Of a DNA stretch of 57,713 bases, positions 40,935 to 49,099 are shown piece after piece. Made by a program: the position numbers and the translations under genes. Source of the stretch: JBHELB01 sp041859045 (GTDB taxonomy: Bacteria > Hydrogenedentota > Hydrogenedentia > Hydrogenedentales > SLHB01); contig JBHELB010000075.1 of NCBI GenBank assembly GCA_041859045.1, positions 1 through 57,713 of the forward strand. The letters are read 5' to 3'. Under the pieces are notes generated by a model that saw only the letters and a list, made by a program, of their open reading frames with translations, was not told the DNA's origin and searched no databases. The number at the start of each line of letters is the position of its first letter. Position 1 is the stretch's first letter.

Positions 40935-43900
40935 TTATTCATTCCCGGAATTACTTGAAGAGGACGGTGCGGCTTCGCCTATGCGAATGGAAACATTGAC
41001 TTGTGTCGTGTCGCCAATATCGAACATCTGACTGTACACCGGGCGTCCGCCTTGCGCAAGGATACTCGTAAGTCCAACATGGTACACCTCGAGAAGATAC
41101 TGGCCCTGTGGAAGATTCGCTATGCGGAAATTTCCTTCCTTGTCCAATTGCCCCATACCGAGAATATAGTTTCCAGTGGTCGAATCGCCTCTGAACCACG
41201 ACGCCGGATTGCTTAGGTTCAGACTCTCAATGCCCTCCGGCGTTGGCACGCGCACAATGACAAAACCGATGCGCCCGTTGGTTGGCGGCGGGGTGACCTG
41301 GCCGGTCAGGGTGACGCCTTGCTCCTCACCGAAGTTGTGAGTCGTTACCTGTCCGTCGTAGATTTCGACGCGAGCATGGGCAGGCGCAAAACTTCCCGAC
41401 ATCAACGCCCCGACGTCCGCCGCCGAAGCCAGGTATGTGCCTGCCGGGATATTCTCGATCACGTACTGCCCGTTCTGATCCGTCGTTCCCATCTTGCTCA
41501 GGCCATTACCGATGAGCGTTACGACAATGCCGGGCTTGAGTGCGCCGTCGATGCTGACGTAGCCGCGCAGTGAGCCGCCGTTGCCGAGCACAAGACGTAC
41601 ATTGGAAGCCGTTTGTCCGGCCTGGAGGACCACCGGGCCCGCTTGACCTTGCGCATAGCCTTCCTTTTGAGCGTAGAGTTGATAGGCGCCCGCCGGAAGC
41701 TTCTCTATCCGGAATGCTCCGTCACTATCCGTCGTAATAGACCTTCTCCCCTGCGCTTGTTCCGCGATCGCCGGGAGTAATCCGCCATACGACGTGGAAG
41801 AGGACAGAAAAGTGACGGCTGCATCCGCAACGGGTGCACCGGTAGTCGTTACCACGCGCCCCTCAATGGTCCCACCTTCACGGCTAACCATGATCACGAC
41901 GCCGCTCGTGGTTGCGCCGGTGGTCACTTGCGTGGTGGCGGTGCCCGGCACGAGATCGTCCGCCGTCGCCCGGAGGGTGTAGCGGCCTGCAGGAACAGCG
42001 GCGGAGAAACCTCCATTCTCGTTGGTGGTGGAATTATCGAAACCGCCGAAGTTCTCTCCTGAAAAGTCGTTGCCTGCGGAGAAATCGGGCATAATTTCCA
42101 CATGCGCATTTGCGACGGGTTCACCTGTCTCACGCAGCAACACCCGCCCAGCAATACGTCCGGCTGCCTCCAACTGTATATCGGTCGACGCATCGAGGTT
42201 TACATTGTCGACGATCTTGCTGCCATACGCTCCACCCCCAACCTGTAACAGCAGCTGTCCCTCATCCACCCCGGAAAAGCTGTAGGCTCCATTCGGATCG
42301 GTGGTTGTACTGCGCGGCTCATTGTCGAGAGAATCCAGCGAGAAGGAGATAAGCTCCAGACGAATTCCCGGGAGTGGAGATCCGCTTGTGTCGGTTACCG
42401 TGCCGTATACCTGGTGCTGACCTATGCCGATGGGCGTCACTTCCACCCGAACTCCGCCAACATCTTGTCCGCGCACGTAGACCGGTACGCCTCGCAGGCT
42501 GTGTTTGTAACCCTTTGCCATTGCATATATCTGATAGTCGCCCTCTGGCAAGGACGGGATCTGAAAGCGTCCGTCCTTTTCCGATTTTCCTCCTGAAAAT
42601 CCAAGGGTCGATGTTAATGGAGACACCAGCCGCGACAGGGCCGGCGCACAGAATAACTCAGCGCCGCTTACCGGCACTCCGTCGGGTGTTACGACGATTC
42701 CCTCAATGTTGCAGCCGCGCGGAAGATAGACATCCACGCGCACGGAACGGGTGGACGGTGACATCATGAACGGATCGCTCAGTTGCGGAGTTGTCTTGGG
42801 TGTCGGGAAGGTCTGGATGCGGTGTTCAGTATTGAGCGGGACTCCCACGATCTCGTAGTAACCATCAGTGCCGGTTATAGCGTTCAGCGGGGTCTGTTGC
42901 CTGGTCAGGTTACTCACGAGCTGATTCACCAGACTGTCTGAGGTGCACAACATCACGGGGATGCGCGCTTCCGGCTTGCGGTCGGTCCCGTAGACGTATC
43001 CCCATACGGTTCCCGCCGGTTCCACGGTAAAATCGATATTGGTGAGTTCCGTTTCCAGCGCGGAAATCTCCACGCTCCTCGTCAGACCGTCTTTCCCGGG
43101 GCGATAGGGCATCCCCTCAAGGTCCAGCGTGACCTCATACTTCCCCGGCATGAGTCCATCGAATCGGTATGTGCCGTCTTCCTTGGTGTCGACGGCGGTT
43201 TGGGATTCCCTGCCGCAGTGAAGCGTCATTTCCGCCACCGGCATGCCCGTACCTGCTTCTTTCACCTTTCCAGACAAGGCGGCGCCGGTCTTGAGCGAGA
43301 TGGAGACACGTTTTTCCTCTGTCTCCGACGTGAACTGAACATCCTCCTGCTCGGATAGGTATCCTTTCGCCACGGCCAAGACGACGTAGCCGTTTTCGTT
43401 TTGCGGCACGTAGATACGGAATTCGCCGTTCTTGTCGGTCTGGACAGTGGGGGAACCATGCATGCGGATGATCGCGGTGTTGTACTCAAAGGACGACGGA
43501 AGAGTTTCGGTTGGGTCGAGAGTTGTTTCCTCGGTCCCGGAACTCCCCTCCGCAGTCGCCGCGCCGTGGACTCTTCGAGTCGTGGCGGCAACCCGTGCGT
43601 GCTCGACCGGCAGGCCTGTCTTGGCGGCGGTTATCTTTCCTGTAATGAGGCAGCGGCCGCCAGCCTCAATCACCGAACTCAGGATTCCCTCTTCGGCGGT
43701 CGTTTCCTTGGCTCTGGTCTTCTTTCGTTGTGACGGCCCAAAAATGACGCCACCGCTATGGACATCGCTGCTTTCAGGTCGCGCTGCGGTGTAATCGACT
43801 TTTGAGGGAGGCGGCAGGGCTTCACGTTCAGGGCGCAGATAGAATACCACCAGGATAAGCGCCGCGATGACGATCCAGGCAATGGCGAGCAACTGAGGCG

Positions 43901-43949
43901 TGGACCATTCCCTGCGGCGGTCGTTTCCCGAGAAGTTCTGTCTAGCCAA
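40935..43949 (-). CDS. Membrane-anchored protein with nine carboxypeptidase-regulatory-like repeats
   Basis: The 1004-residue protein has a short basic N-terminus, one transmembrane helix (about 20-41, LLAIAWIVIAALILVVFYL) and a huge extracytoplasmic part. I count nine CarboxypepD_reg/CNA-B-like beta-sandwich repeats. Their start blocks include ITGKITAAKTGLPVEHARV, GKVKEAGTGMPVAEM, IEGIVVTPDGVPVSGAEL, GTVTDTSGSPLPGIRL, AGRVLLRETGEPVANAHV and EGRVVTTTGAPVADAAV. Each ends with a GxY- or AxY-type strand (DGYYEI, GRYTLRA, GAYQLYA, GTYLASA). The start is a TTG at 43949; no ATG is nearby. It leads two ABC-2 exporter pairs, so the stalk may work with exported material. Function is unknown. Confidence 0.85.
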   Translation of the reverse strand: MARQNFSGNDRRREWSTPQLLAIAWIVIAALILVVFYLRPEREALPPPSKVDYTAARPESSDVHSGGVIFGPSQRKKTRAKETTAEEGILSSVIEAGGRCLITGKITAAKTGLPVEHARVAATTRRVHGAATAEGSSGTEETTLDPTETLPSSFEYNTAIIRMHGSPTVQTDKNGEFRIYVPQNENGYVVLAVAKGYLSEQEDVQFTSETEEKRVSISLKTGAALSGKVKEAGTGMPVAEMTLHCGRESQTAVDTKEDGTYRFDGLMPGKYEVTLDLEGMPYRPGKDGLTRSVEISALETELTNIDFTVEPAGTVWGYVYGTDRKPEARIPVMLCTSDSLVNQLVSNLTRQQTPLNAITGTDGYYEIVGVPLNTEHRIQTFPTPKTTPQLSDPFMMSPSTRSVRVDVYLPRGCNIEGIVVTPDGVPVSGAELFCAPALSRLVSPLTSTLGFSGGKSEKDGRFQIPSLPEGDYQIYAMAKGYKHSLRGVPVYVRGQDVGGVRVEVTPIGIGQHQVYGTVTDTSGSPLPGIRLELISFSLDSLDNEPRSTTTDPNGAYSFSGVDEGQLLLQVGGGAYGSKIVDNVNLDASTDIQLEAAGRIAGRVLLRETGEPVANAHVEIMPDFSAGNDFSGENFGGFDNSTTNENGGFSAAVPAGRYTLRATADDLVPGTATTQVTTGATTSGVVIMVSREGGTIEGRVVTTTGAPVADAAVTFLSSSTSYGGLLPAIAEQAQGRRSITTDSDGAFRIEKLPAGAYQLYAQKEGYAQGQAGPVVLQAGQTASNVRLVLGNGGSLRGYVSIDGALKPGIVVTLIGNGLSKMGTTDQNGQYVIENIPAGTYLASAADVGALMSGSFAPAHARVEIYDGQVTTHNFGEEQGVTLTGQVTPPPTNGRIGFVIVRVPTPEGIESLNLSNPASWFRGDSTTGNYILGMGQLDKEGNFRIANLPQGQYLLEVYHVGLTSILAQGGRPVYSQMFDIGDTTQVNVSIRIGEAAPSSSSNSGNE

Positions 43950-44009
43950 TGGAAGAAATCCCCTGTGGCGCGTTAACCTTCATAGTATGACACGCCATCT
44001 ACGAAACGA

Positions 44010-44885
44010 TCAGAAAATGCGGCAAACCTCATCTATGTTAAGCGTCTCAAGGATCTTCCGCGCAGCGCCGGGACGGTTCGTAATGAGCGCATCCACCCCC
44101 AACGCTGCAAAGCTGCGAATCTCTTCGTCTTCGTCAACCGTCCAGACGGAGATCGTGCAGCCTTGCTTGTGCAACGCTTCAATCCGCTCGCGGGTGGCGA
44201 TGTCGCGCCGAAGATTGACCCCGCCCAGTCCCAGTAGCTGCGCGCCGTGCAACGTCTCTTCCCAGGGAAACTCGCCGTTCGGGCCGGGGTCGAGGAGGAG
44301 TTCCCGGCGAAATTCGGGGGCTTCGAGCATCGCCATCGCGCAGACAATGGGGGAGAAGGACTGCAACGTTACAACTGACTGCATGTTGCGCGCACGAACC
44401 AGGCTCACCACGCCGCGCAACAAGGCGAGATCCTCCGGGGCGGCCCCCATGAGATCGGCCATGAATTTCTGCACCGCCGCAAGGTCCGAGAGATCCAGCA
44501 TCCGACCTCGAGCAGCAAGGTCGGTTAGGAGTTTTCGGTCGTTGAGGAAAGGTTTCAGTTCGACCAGCAAAGGGATGCGCCCCTGAGCAAAATCCAGCAC
44601 GTCATCGAAGCGGGGGAGAGGGGTTCCCTTAAATTCTTCCCCTTTCCAAGCGCCTGCGTCTAATTTGTCCAATTCCTGCGCCGTTTGCGCGTAAATCGGT
44701 CCCGTTCCTGAGGTGGTGCGATCAAGGTCTTTGTCATGAATGACCATGACAACGCCATCCGCACTCAGGCGGCAGTCAAGCTCAATCGCGTCCGCCCGCT
44801 GCAACAACGCCCGCTCAAACGCGGGCATCGTGTTTTCTGGAGCCTCTGCACTGGCCCCCCGATGGGCGATGATTCTGGGCGCCAT
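44010..44885 (-). CDS. ugpQ: Glycerophosphodiester phosphodiesterase
   Basis: Hydrolyses glycerophosphodiesters to glycerol-3-phosphate and an alcohol. The 291 residues form a TIM-barrel GDPD domain. IIAHRGASAEAPENTMPAFERAL carries the catalytic HRG, metal-binding Glu and ENT motif. ELDCRLSADGVVMVIHDKDLDRTTSG and LVELK follow, and the end has SVWTVDEDEEI. There is no signal peptide, so it is cytoplasmic. It starts one base after yraN and 60 bases before the nine-repeat gene, so scpA-yraN-ugpQ are one operon that may run on into the exporter genes. Confidence 0.94.
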   Translation of the reverse strand: MAPRIIAHRGASAEAPENTMPAFERALLQRADAIELDCRLSADGVVMVIHDKDLDRTTSGTGPIYAQTAQELDKLDAGAWKGEEFKGTPLPRFDDVLDFAQGRIPLLVELKPFLNDRKLLTDLAARGRMLDLSDLAAVQKFMADLMGAAPEDLALLRGVVSLVRARNMQSVVTLQSFSPIVCAMAMLEAPEFRRELLLDPGPNGEFPWEETLHGAQLLGLGGVNLRRDIATRERIEALHKQGCTISVWTVDEDEEIRSFAALGVDALITNRPGAARKILETLNIDEVCRIF

Positions 44886-44886
44886 A

Positions 44887-45309
44887 TTACCTCCTCGAAT
44901 TTCCTAAACCCTCGCGTGCGCCGAAGGCGTCGGGAATGTGTTCCACGCGAGCCCCGCCGTTCTCCGGTATGACCACGCTGATGACGTCAAAACGATAATA
45001 ATCATCGGGCTGGCCATGCTGCTGGATATACACTTGGGCGGCCCTGCGAATATGGGTGCGCTTGCGGTAGTTTACGTTCAGCTCTGGGGCAATCACGGAG
45101 GCGTCGCGACGTGTTTTTACCTCAACGAACACCACCGTGTCGCCGTCGCGCGCGACAATATCCAGCTCATACCGCCCCAGGCGAAGGTTATTGGCCAGAA
45201 TACTCATCCCCCGCTTACGCAGCCAGTCCGCCGCCATTTCTTCGCCCGCCCGGCTCAGGGGGAGCGGAGCCTTCCGTCCCCAGGGCCAGCGGAACGGCCA
45301 ACGGATCAC
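44887..45309 (-). CDS. yraN: UPF0102 protein YraN, putative endonuclease
   Basis: A 140-residue member of the YraN family, which has a PD-(D/E)xK nuclease fold of uncertain role in DNA processing. Visible signature: GEEMAADWLRKRGM, NLRLGRYELDIVARDGDTVVFVEVKTR with the Glu/Asp and EVK catalytic triad, and YYRFDVISV. The N-terminus is extended and basic (MIRWPFRWPWGRKAP). It overlaps scpA by 4 bases (ATGA). Confidence 0.93.
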   Translation of the reverse strand: MIRWPFRWPWGRKAPLPLSRAGEEMAADWLRKRGMSILANNLRLGRYELDIVARDGDTVVFVEVKTRRDASVIAPELNVNYRKRTHIRRAAQVYIQQHGQPDDYYRFDVISVVIPENGGARVEHIPDAFGAREGLGNSRR

Positions 45310-46130
45310 TCCGCTGCGGCCTCAACGGGTTCTGCGTCGCGCGTGGCCGAGAAAAGGCGAATCTCGCCAAAAGGCCCGTGCTGCTGGGCGCGCAAGCGGC
45401 CCATTCGGCATAGTTCGAGAATAGCCAGGAAACAACACACCAATTCGACCTTGCTGCGGCATTCCTCGAGCAACTCGGCCCAGGCCATACTGCCGGACAA
45501 CGATAGCGCGGTCTCGATGCGCTCGATCTTCTCGTCGACGCTTGCCCCCTCGCTCTGCACGTTGTGGAAAAGGTCGTCGGTGAAAAATCGCAGATACGAG
45601 CGAAACGCCGTGATGAGATCGTAGAGACTCACCTCAATCGTATCGTCTTCCTGCTCGTCGGGAATGATTTCCGGTTTCGCGCGCCGCGCGAAGCAACGGT
45701 CGCGTTCTTCCTCGAGAAACTGAAGACGCTGGGCAATATCCTTGTACTTGCGGTACTCAATGAGTTTCTCGACGAGTTCGATGCGCGGATCTTCCTCGTC
45801 GATTTCCTCCTCCTCCGAATCCAGTTCGGCAGGCAAGAGCATCTTCGACTTGATATGGATCAACGTGGCCGCCATGACCAAGAAATCGCCTGTCACTTCC
45901 AGGCTTTCCTCGCGCAACATGTCGAGAAAACGGAGATATTGCTCGGTAATCTTGACGATGGGAATGTCAAAAATATCGATTTCCTGGACCTTGATCAGGT
46001 ACAGCAGCACCTCGAACGGTCCCTCGAACTTATCCAGATGCAGCCGCAGGACCTCATCCGTGACATCGTCCACGATCAACGCGGACGCCAAGTCCCCATC
46101 GGCCACCACATTCTTCTCGTCATCAGCCAT
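45306..46130 (-). CDS. scpA: Segregation and condensation protein A
   Basis: ScpA is the kleisin subunit of the SMC condensin. In 274 residues it has the N-terminal block LHLDKFEGPFEVLLYLIKVQEIDIFDIPI and LEVTGDFLVMAATLIHIKSKMLLP. An acidic linker around 120-135 (DSEEEEIDEEDP) and a C-terminal winged helix with ELVCCFLAILELCRMGRLRAQQ follow. AGGA lies about 8 bases before the ATG. Its partner scpB and smc are not in the window. The 150 bases upstream hold no gene. Confidence 0.95.
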   Translation of the reverse strand: MADDEKNVVADGDLASALIVDDVTDEVLRLHLDKFEGPFEVLLYLIKVQEIDIFDIPIVKITEQYLRFLDMLREESLEVTGDFLVMAATLIHIKSKMLLPAELDSEEEEIDEEDPRIELVEKLIEYRKYKDIAQRLQFLEEERDRCFARRAKPEIIPDEQEDDTIEVSLYDLITAFRSYLRFFTDDLFHNVQSEGASVDEKIERIETALSLSGSMAWAELLEECRSKVELVCCFLAILELCRMGRLRAQQHGPFGEIRLFSATRDAEPVEAAAE

Positions 46131-46282
46131 CAGTATTTCCTAAGTTCCCACCCAATCACCCCCACAGAATAATCCGCCCGTCCCCCCCGCCGCAAATCGG
46201 AGATGTTGGGGGCTAGGCAGCGGAATAGTGAGAGAAGCCAAAGGCGAAGCGCAGTTAGAAGGAACTTGCTTCTCATCGCGGA

Positions 46283-48928
46283 CTAACGCGGTACAAATCT
46301 TTGGACGCGGGCATTCCACCGTTCCAGAACGTACACTCTGCCAGCCGCATCTACTGTCACTTGGATGGGGCCATCAAACTCGCCTTCCTCGTTCCCCTCG
46401 AAACCCCATTGAGTAAGAAATGCGCCGTCAGAGGAGAACTTCTGGATGCGGTTATTATTGTAATCGCAGACGAAAACATTGTCGAAAGAATCGGTTGCTA
46501 CATCTATTGGGACATTGAACTTTCCCGGACCTGACCCGGAGCCGCCCAATTTTGTCAGAAAGACTCCTTCTCGGGAAAACTTCTGCACGCGGTTCAAGCC
46601 TCCAGAGCCATCCGCCAAATATACGTTTGCCGAGGTGTCGAGAGCGATCCCAGCGACGCTTCGGAACTGCCCCTCTTCCGAACCGTAGACGCCCCATTTG
46701 GAAAGGAAGACGCCGCTTGAGGAAAACTTCTTGAGACTTCCGGGAGCAGCGGCATAGACATTTTCGAGAGCGTCCACCGTTAAGGGAAAGGCTCCGCTGA
46801 ACTGATTATCCGCTGTTCCCTCGCCGCCCCACTTGGTGACAAATGCGCCGTTCGACGTGAATTTTTGCAGACGGTATGTGTAATCCGTGACGTATACGTT
46901 CCCTGAAGAGTCGACATCTATTCCAAAAGGTCCCGTGAACTGCCCATCGCCCTTTCCCCGAACGCCCCACTTGGTCAAGAAGGTCCCATCCTCTGAGAAT
47001 TTTTGAATACGTTCGTTCCAGGTATCCGCCACATAAATATTGTTCGACGCATCCACTGCTAAGCCGCCAGGGATCCTAAGTCGCCCAGCCTCCAATCCGG
47101 AAGCGCCCCATATGGTTATGAACTCGCCGTCTGGAGTGAATTTTCTTACATAGGAATTGAAGTGGTCTGTGACATACACATTTCCCGATGGGTCGGCAAC
47201 AACTCCACGCGGATTGAATAGTTGTGCGCTCCCATAGCCGCGCGGCGCCCATTTGGATATAAAAACGCCGTCTGCAGAGAATTTCTGTATGGCACTGTCG
47301 TCTGGAACGCTCAGGTCTCCGTCGTCGACTACATAAACATATCCGAATGGGTCTACCGTAACATCCGTGGGCTCGACAAACAGGCCATTGTCCGAACCTG
47401 CTGCGCCCCATTTCATGATGAAAACGCCCTCTGAGGTGAACTTTTGCACGCGATTATTGTTGGTGTCCGCGACGTAAACACTGCCGACTGCATCAACTGC
47501 AACGCCAAGCGGCTGCCGGAATTCGCCAGCCCCGCCTCCCGAAGTTCCCCAACTGGTCAGAAAGACGCCATCCGCCGAAAACTTCTGGAGGGTGTCTCTC
47601 TCCGAGTCGACCACGTAAACGTTGCCCGCCGCATCAACCGCAATTCCGCTCGGCGAACGAAACTCTCCGCCTGTTGACCAGGTTTGTGAACTCCAGGCGG
47701 TGATGCAAGCGCCGTTTGCCGTGAATTTCTGAATACGGCCGTTGCCCTTGTCTGCGACATATACATTGCCGTGCGCGTCTATGTCCAGGTCGTACGGAGC
47801 GTGAAATTGGCCAGGGGCGTTTCCGAAGCTACCCCATTTTTCCAACAATATTCCTTCCGGCGAAAGCGTCTTAATCATGGCGTTTCCAGAGTCCACAACA
47901 AGAATGTTCCCCGATGAAGTCACGGCAATTCCGGATGGCGAGGCAAAATAGTTGAGGGTTGGCGATTCTGGCCACATGCGATCGAAAACGTATTCAGCGG
48001 ATTGCTGAACCAGGGAAATCGAGTATGTCTTTACGTTGGACTCGCCATAGATATTCCGCGTCTTGAAGTAAACAGTCTTTAGTCCGTCTCCCTCGGAAAG
48101 AGTGAATGACGACGTGGAAACGTATGGGTTCCATGACGCCCCGGCAAAATCGTCCGACTCGCTGACCATATAGTCCACAGGTTCGCCATCGCAGACACTA
48201 TAAATGGGAGCCGTTCGTGTCATGGTTCTGGTCTCTCCGTTCTTGACGACGAACGTCCTCAGGTTAGGCGCGATGTGTTCTTCCAGTATAATTGCGTCGC
48301 TGACGACAGCCGATTCTCGACCGTCAACCAGTACTTTGAAGTATACCGTCTTGGGCCCGTTGCCCGAAGACAACGCAAATGTGGGCGCGGTGGAATATGG
48401 AACCCACGAAGCTGCAAAAAAGTTTGGCGATTCGGTAGCTATGAAATGCGTTGGGGCTCCGGTACAAGTATTGTTCAGCGTCACTTCGCGCGATGTCGCA
48501 GTCTCTGCGCCGCCCGCGACTGCAAATGAGGTAATGAACGAAATCTGCGGAGGGTCGGCGCTGTCCAGCGGGTTTGTCCCATTTACTATCTCATCTCCGT
48601 CGGGAATGTCGTCGCCGTCCGTGTCTGAATTGTTGGGATCGGTTTCAAGCGCGTCTTCCGCCCAATCGCAAAGGCCGTCGCCGTCGGAGTCGATGGTGAA
48701 ACCGAGGATGGAGTTGATAGCGAGCTGTACGTCTTGGACGTTGGTGTTGCCGGAGTAATCGATATCGGTCCCGTCTACAGGGCCAAGGCCGAGGATGGCG
48801 TTAATGATGGACTGCACGTCCTGAACGTTAACCCTGTTGTCGCCGTCTACATCGCCCGCCACCAAAGCGTGGGCGGGAAATGCGGCCAGAAACAGACAGA
48901 GAACCCCTGCGACGCGAAAAGCACGCAT
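46283..48928 (-). CDS. Secreted dockerin-type protein with 12 NHL repeats
   Basis: The 881-residue protein starts with a signal peptide (MRAFRVAGVLCLFLAAFPAHA). A dockerin-like pair of calcium loops follows at about 24-76 (DVDGDNRVNVQDV, then DYSGNTNVQDV). Thrombospondin-3-type loops cover about 78-118 (DSDGDGLCDWAED, DTDGDDIPDGDE). Two Ig-like modules ending VYFKVLVDGRES and VYFKTRNIYGESN come next. From about residue 320 come 12 NHL repeats (NVYVADKGNGRIQKF-type), enough for two six-bladed propellers. It should be exported and may bind partners on the cell surface. No gene encodes a cohesin here. Its first 250 coding bases are nearly identical to those of the next gene upstream. Confidence 0.9.
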   Translation of the reverse strand: MRAFRVAGVLCLFLAAFPAHALVAGDVDGDNRVNVQDVQSIINAILGLGPVDGTDIDYSGNTNVQDVQLAINSILGFTIDSDGDGLCDWAEDALETDPNNSDTDGDDIPDGDEIVNGTNPLDSADPPQISFITSFAVAGGAETATSREVTLNNTCTGAPTHFIATESPNFFAASWVPYSTAPTFALSSGNGPKTVYFKVLVDGRESAVVSDAIILEEHIAPNLRTFVVKNGETRTMTRTAPIYSVCDGEPVDYMVSESDDFAGASWNPYVSTSSFTLSEGDGLKTVYFKTRNIYGESNVKTYSISLVQQSAEYVFDRMWPESPTLNYFASPSGIAVTSSGNILVVDSGNAMIKTLSPEGILLEKWGSFGNAPGQFHAPYDLDIDAHGNVYVADKGNGRIQKFTANGACITAWSSQTWSTGGEFRSPSGIAVDAAGNVYVVDSERDTLQKFSADGVFLTSWGTSGGGAGEFRQPLGVAVDAVGSVYVADTNNNRVQKFTSEGVFIMKWGAAGSDNGLFVEPTDVTVDPFGYVYVVDDGDLSVPDDSAIQKFSADGVFISKWAPRGYGSAQLFNPRGVVADPSGNVYVTDHFNSYVRKFTPDGEFITIWGASGLEAGRLRIPGGLAVDASNNIYVADTWNERIQKFSEDGTFLTKWGVRGKGDGQFTGPFGIDVDSSGNVYVTDYTYRLQKFTSNGAFVTKWGGEGTADNQFSGAFPLTVDALENVYAAAPGSLKKFSSSGVFLSKWGVYGSEEGQFRSVAGIALDTSANVYLADGSGGLNRVQKFSREGVFLTKLGGSGSGPGKFNVPIDVATDSFDNVFVCDYNNNRIQKFSSDGAFLTQWGFEGNEEGEFDGPIQVTVDAAGRVYVLERWNARVQRFVPR

Positions 48929-48980
48929 ATGACGTCACCCCAATGGCCGGTTTTCCCAGCCCCCCGCGCCGCCCCAGCCG
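48657..48980. repeat. 324-base direct repeat, copy 1 (5' end of NHL gene)
   Basis: This segment covers the leader, signal peptide and dockerin-like module of the NHL gene. It matches 53091-53413 with about ten substitutions and one single-base indel just upstream of the start codon. The shared part includes the palindrome TGACGTCA and a small hairpin (GGCTGG-GAAAA-CCGGCC) before the ATG. Confidence 0.93.
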
Positions 48981-49099
48981 TTGCGGCGCGGGGGAAGATT
49001 AGCGTGCAGCGCTGGCGTTTTCAAATGTTACGCTTATGCAGATCGGTCTCATGCTCGCGTTTGGGCGCGCATGAGACCGTTTGTCTATTAGTCGTCTCG

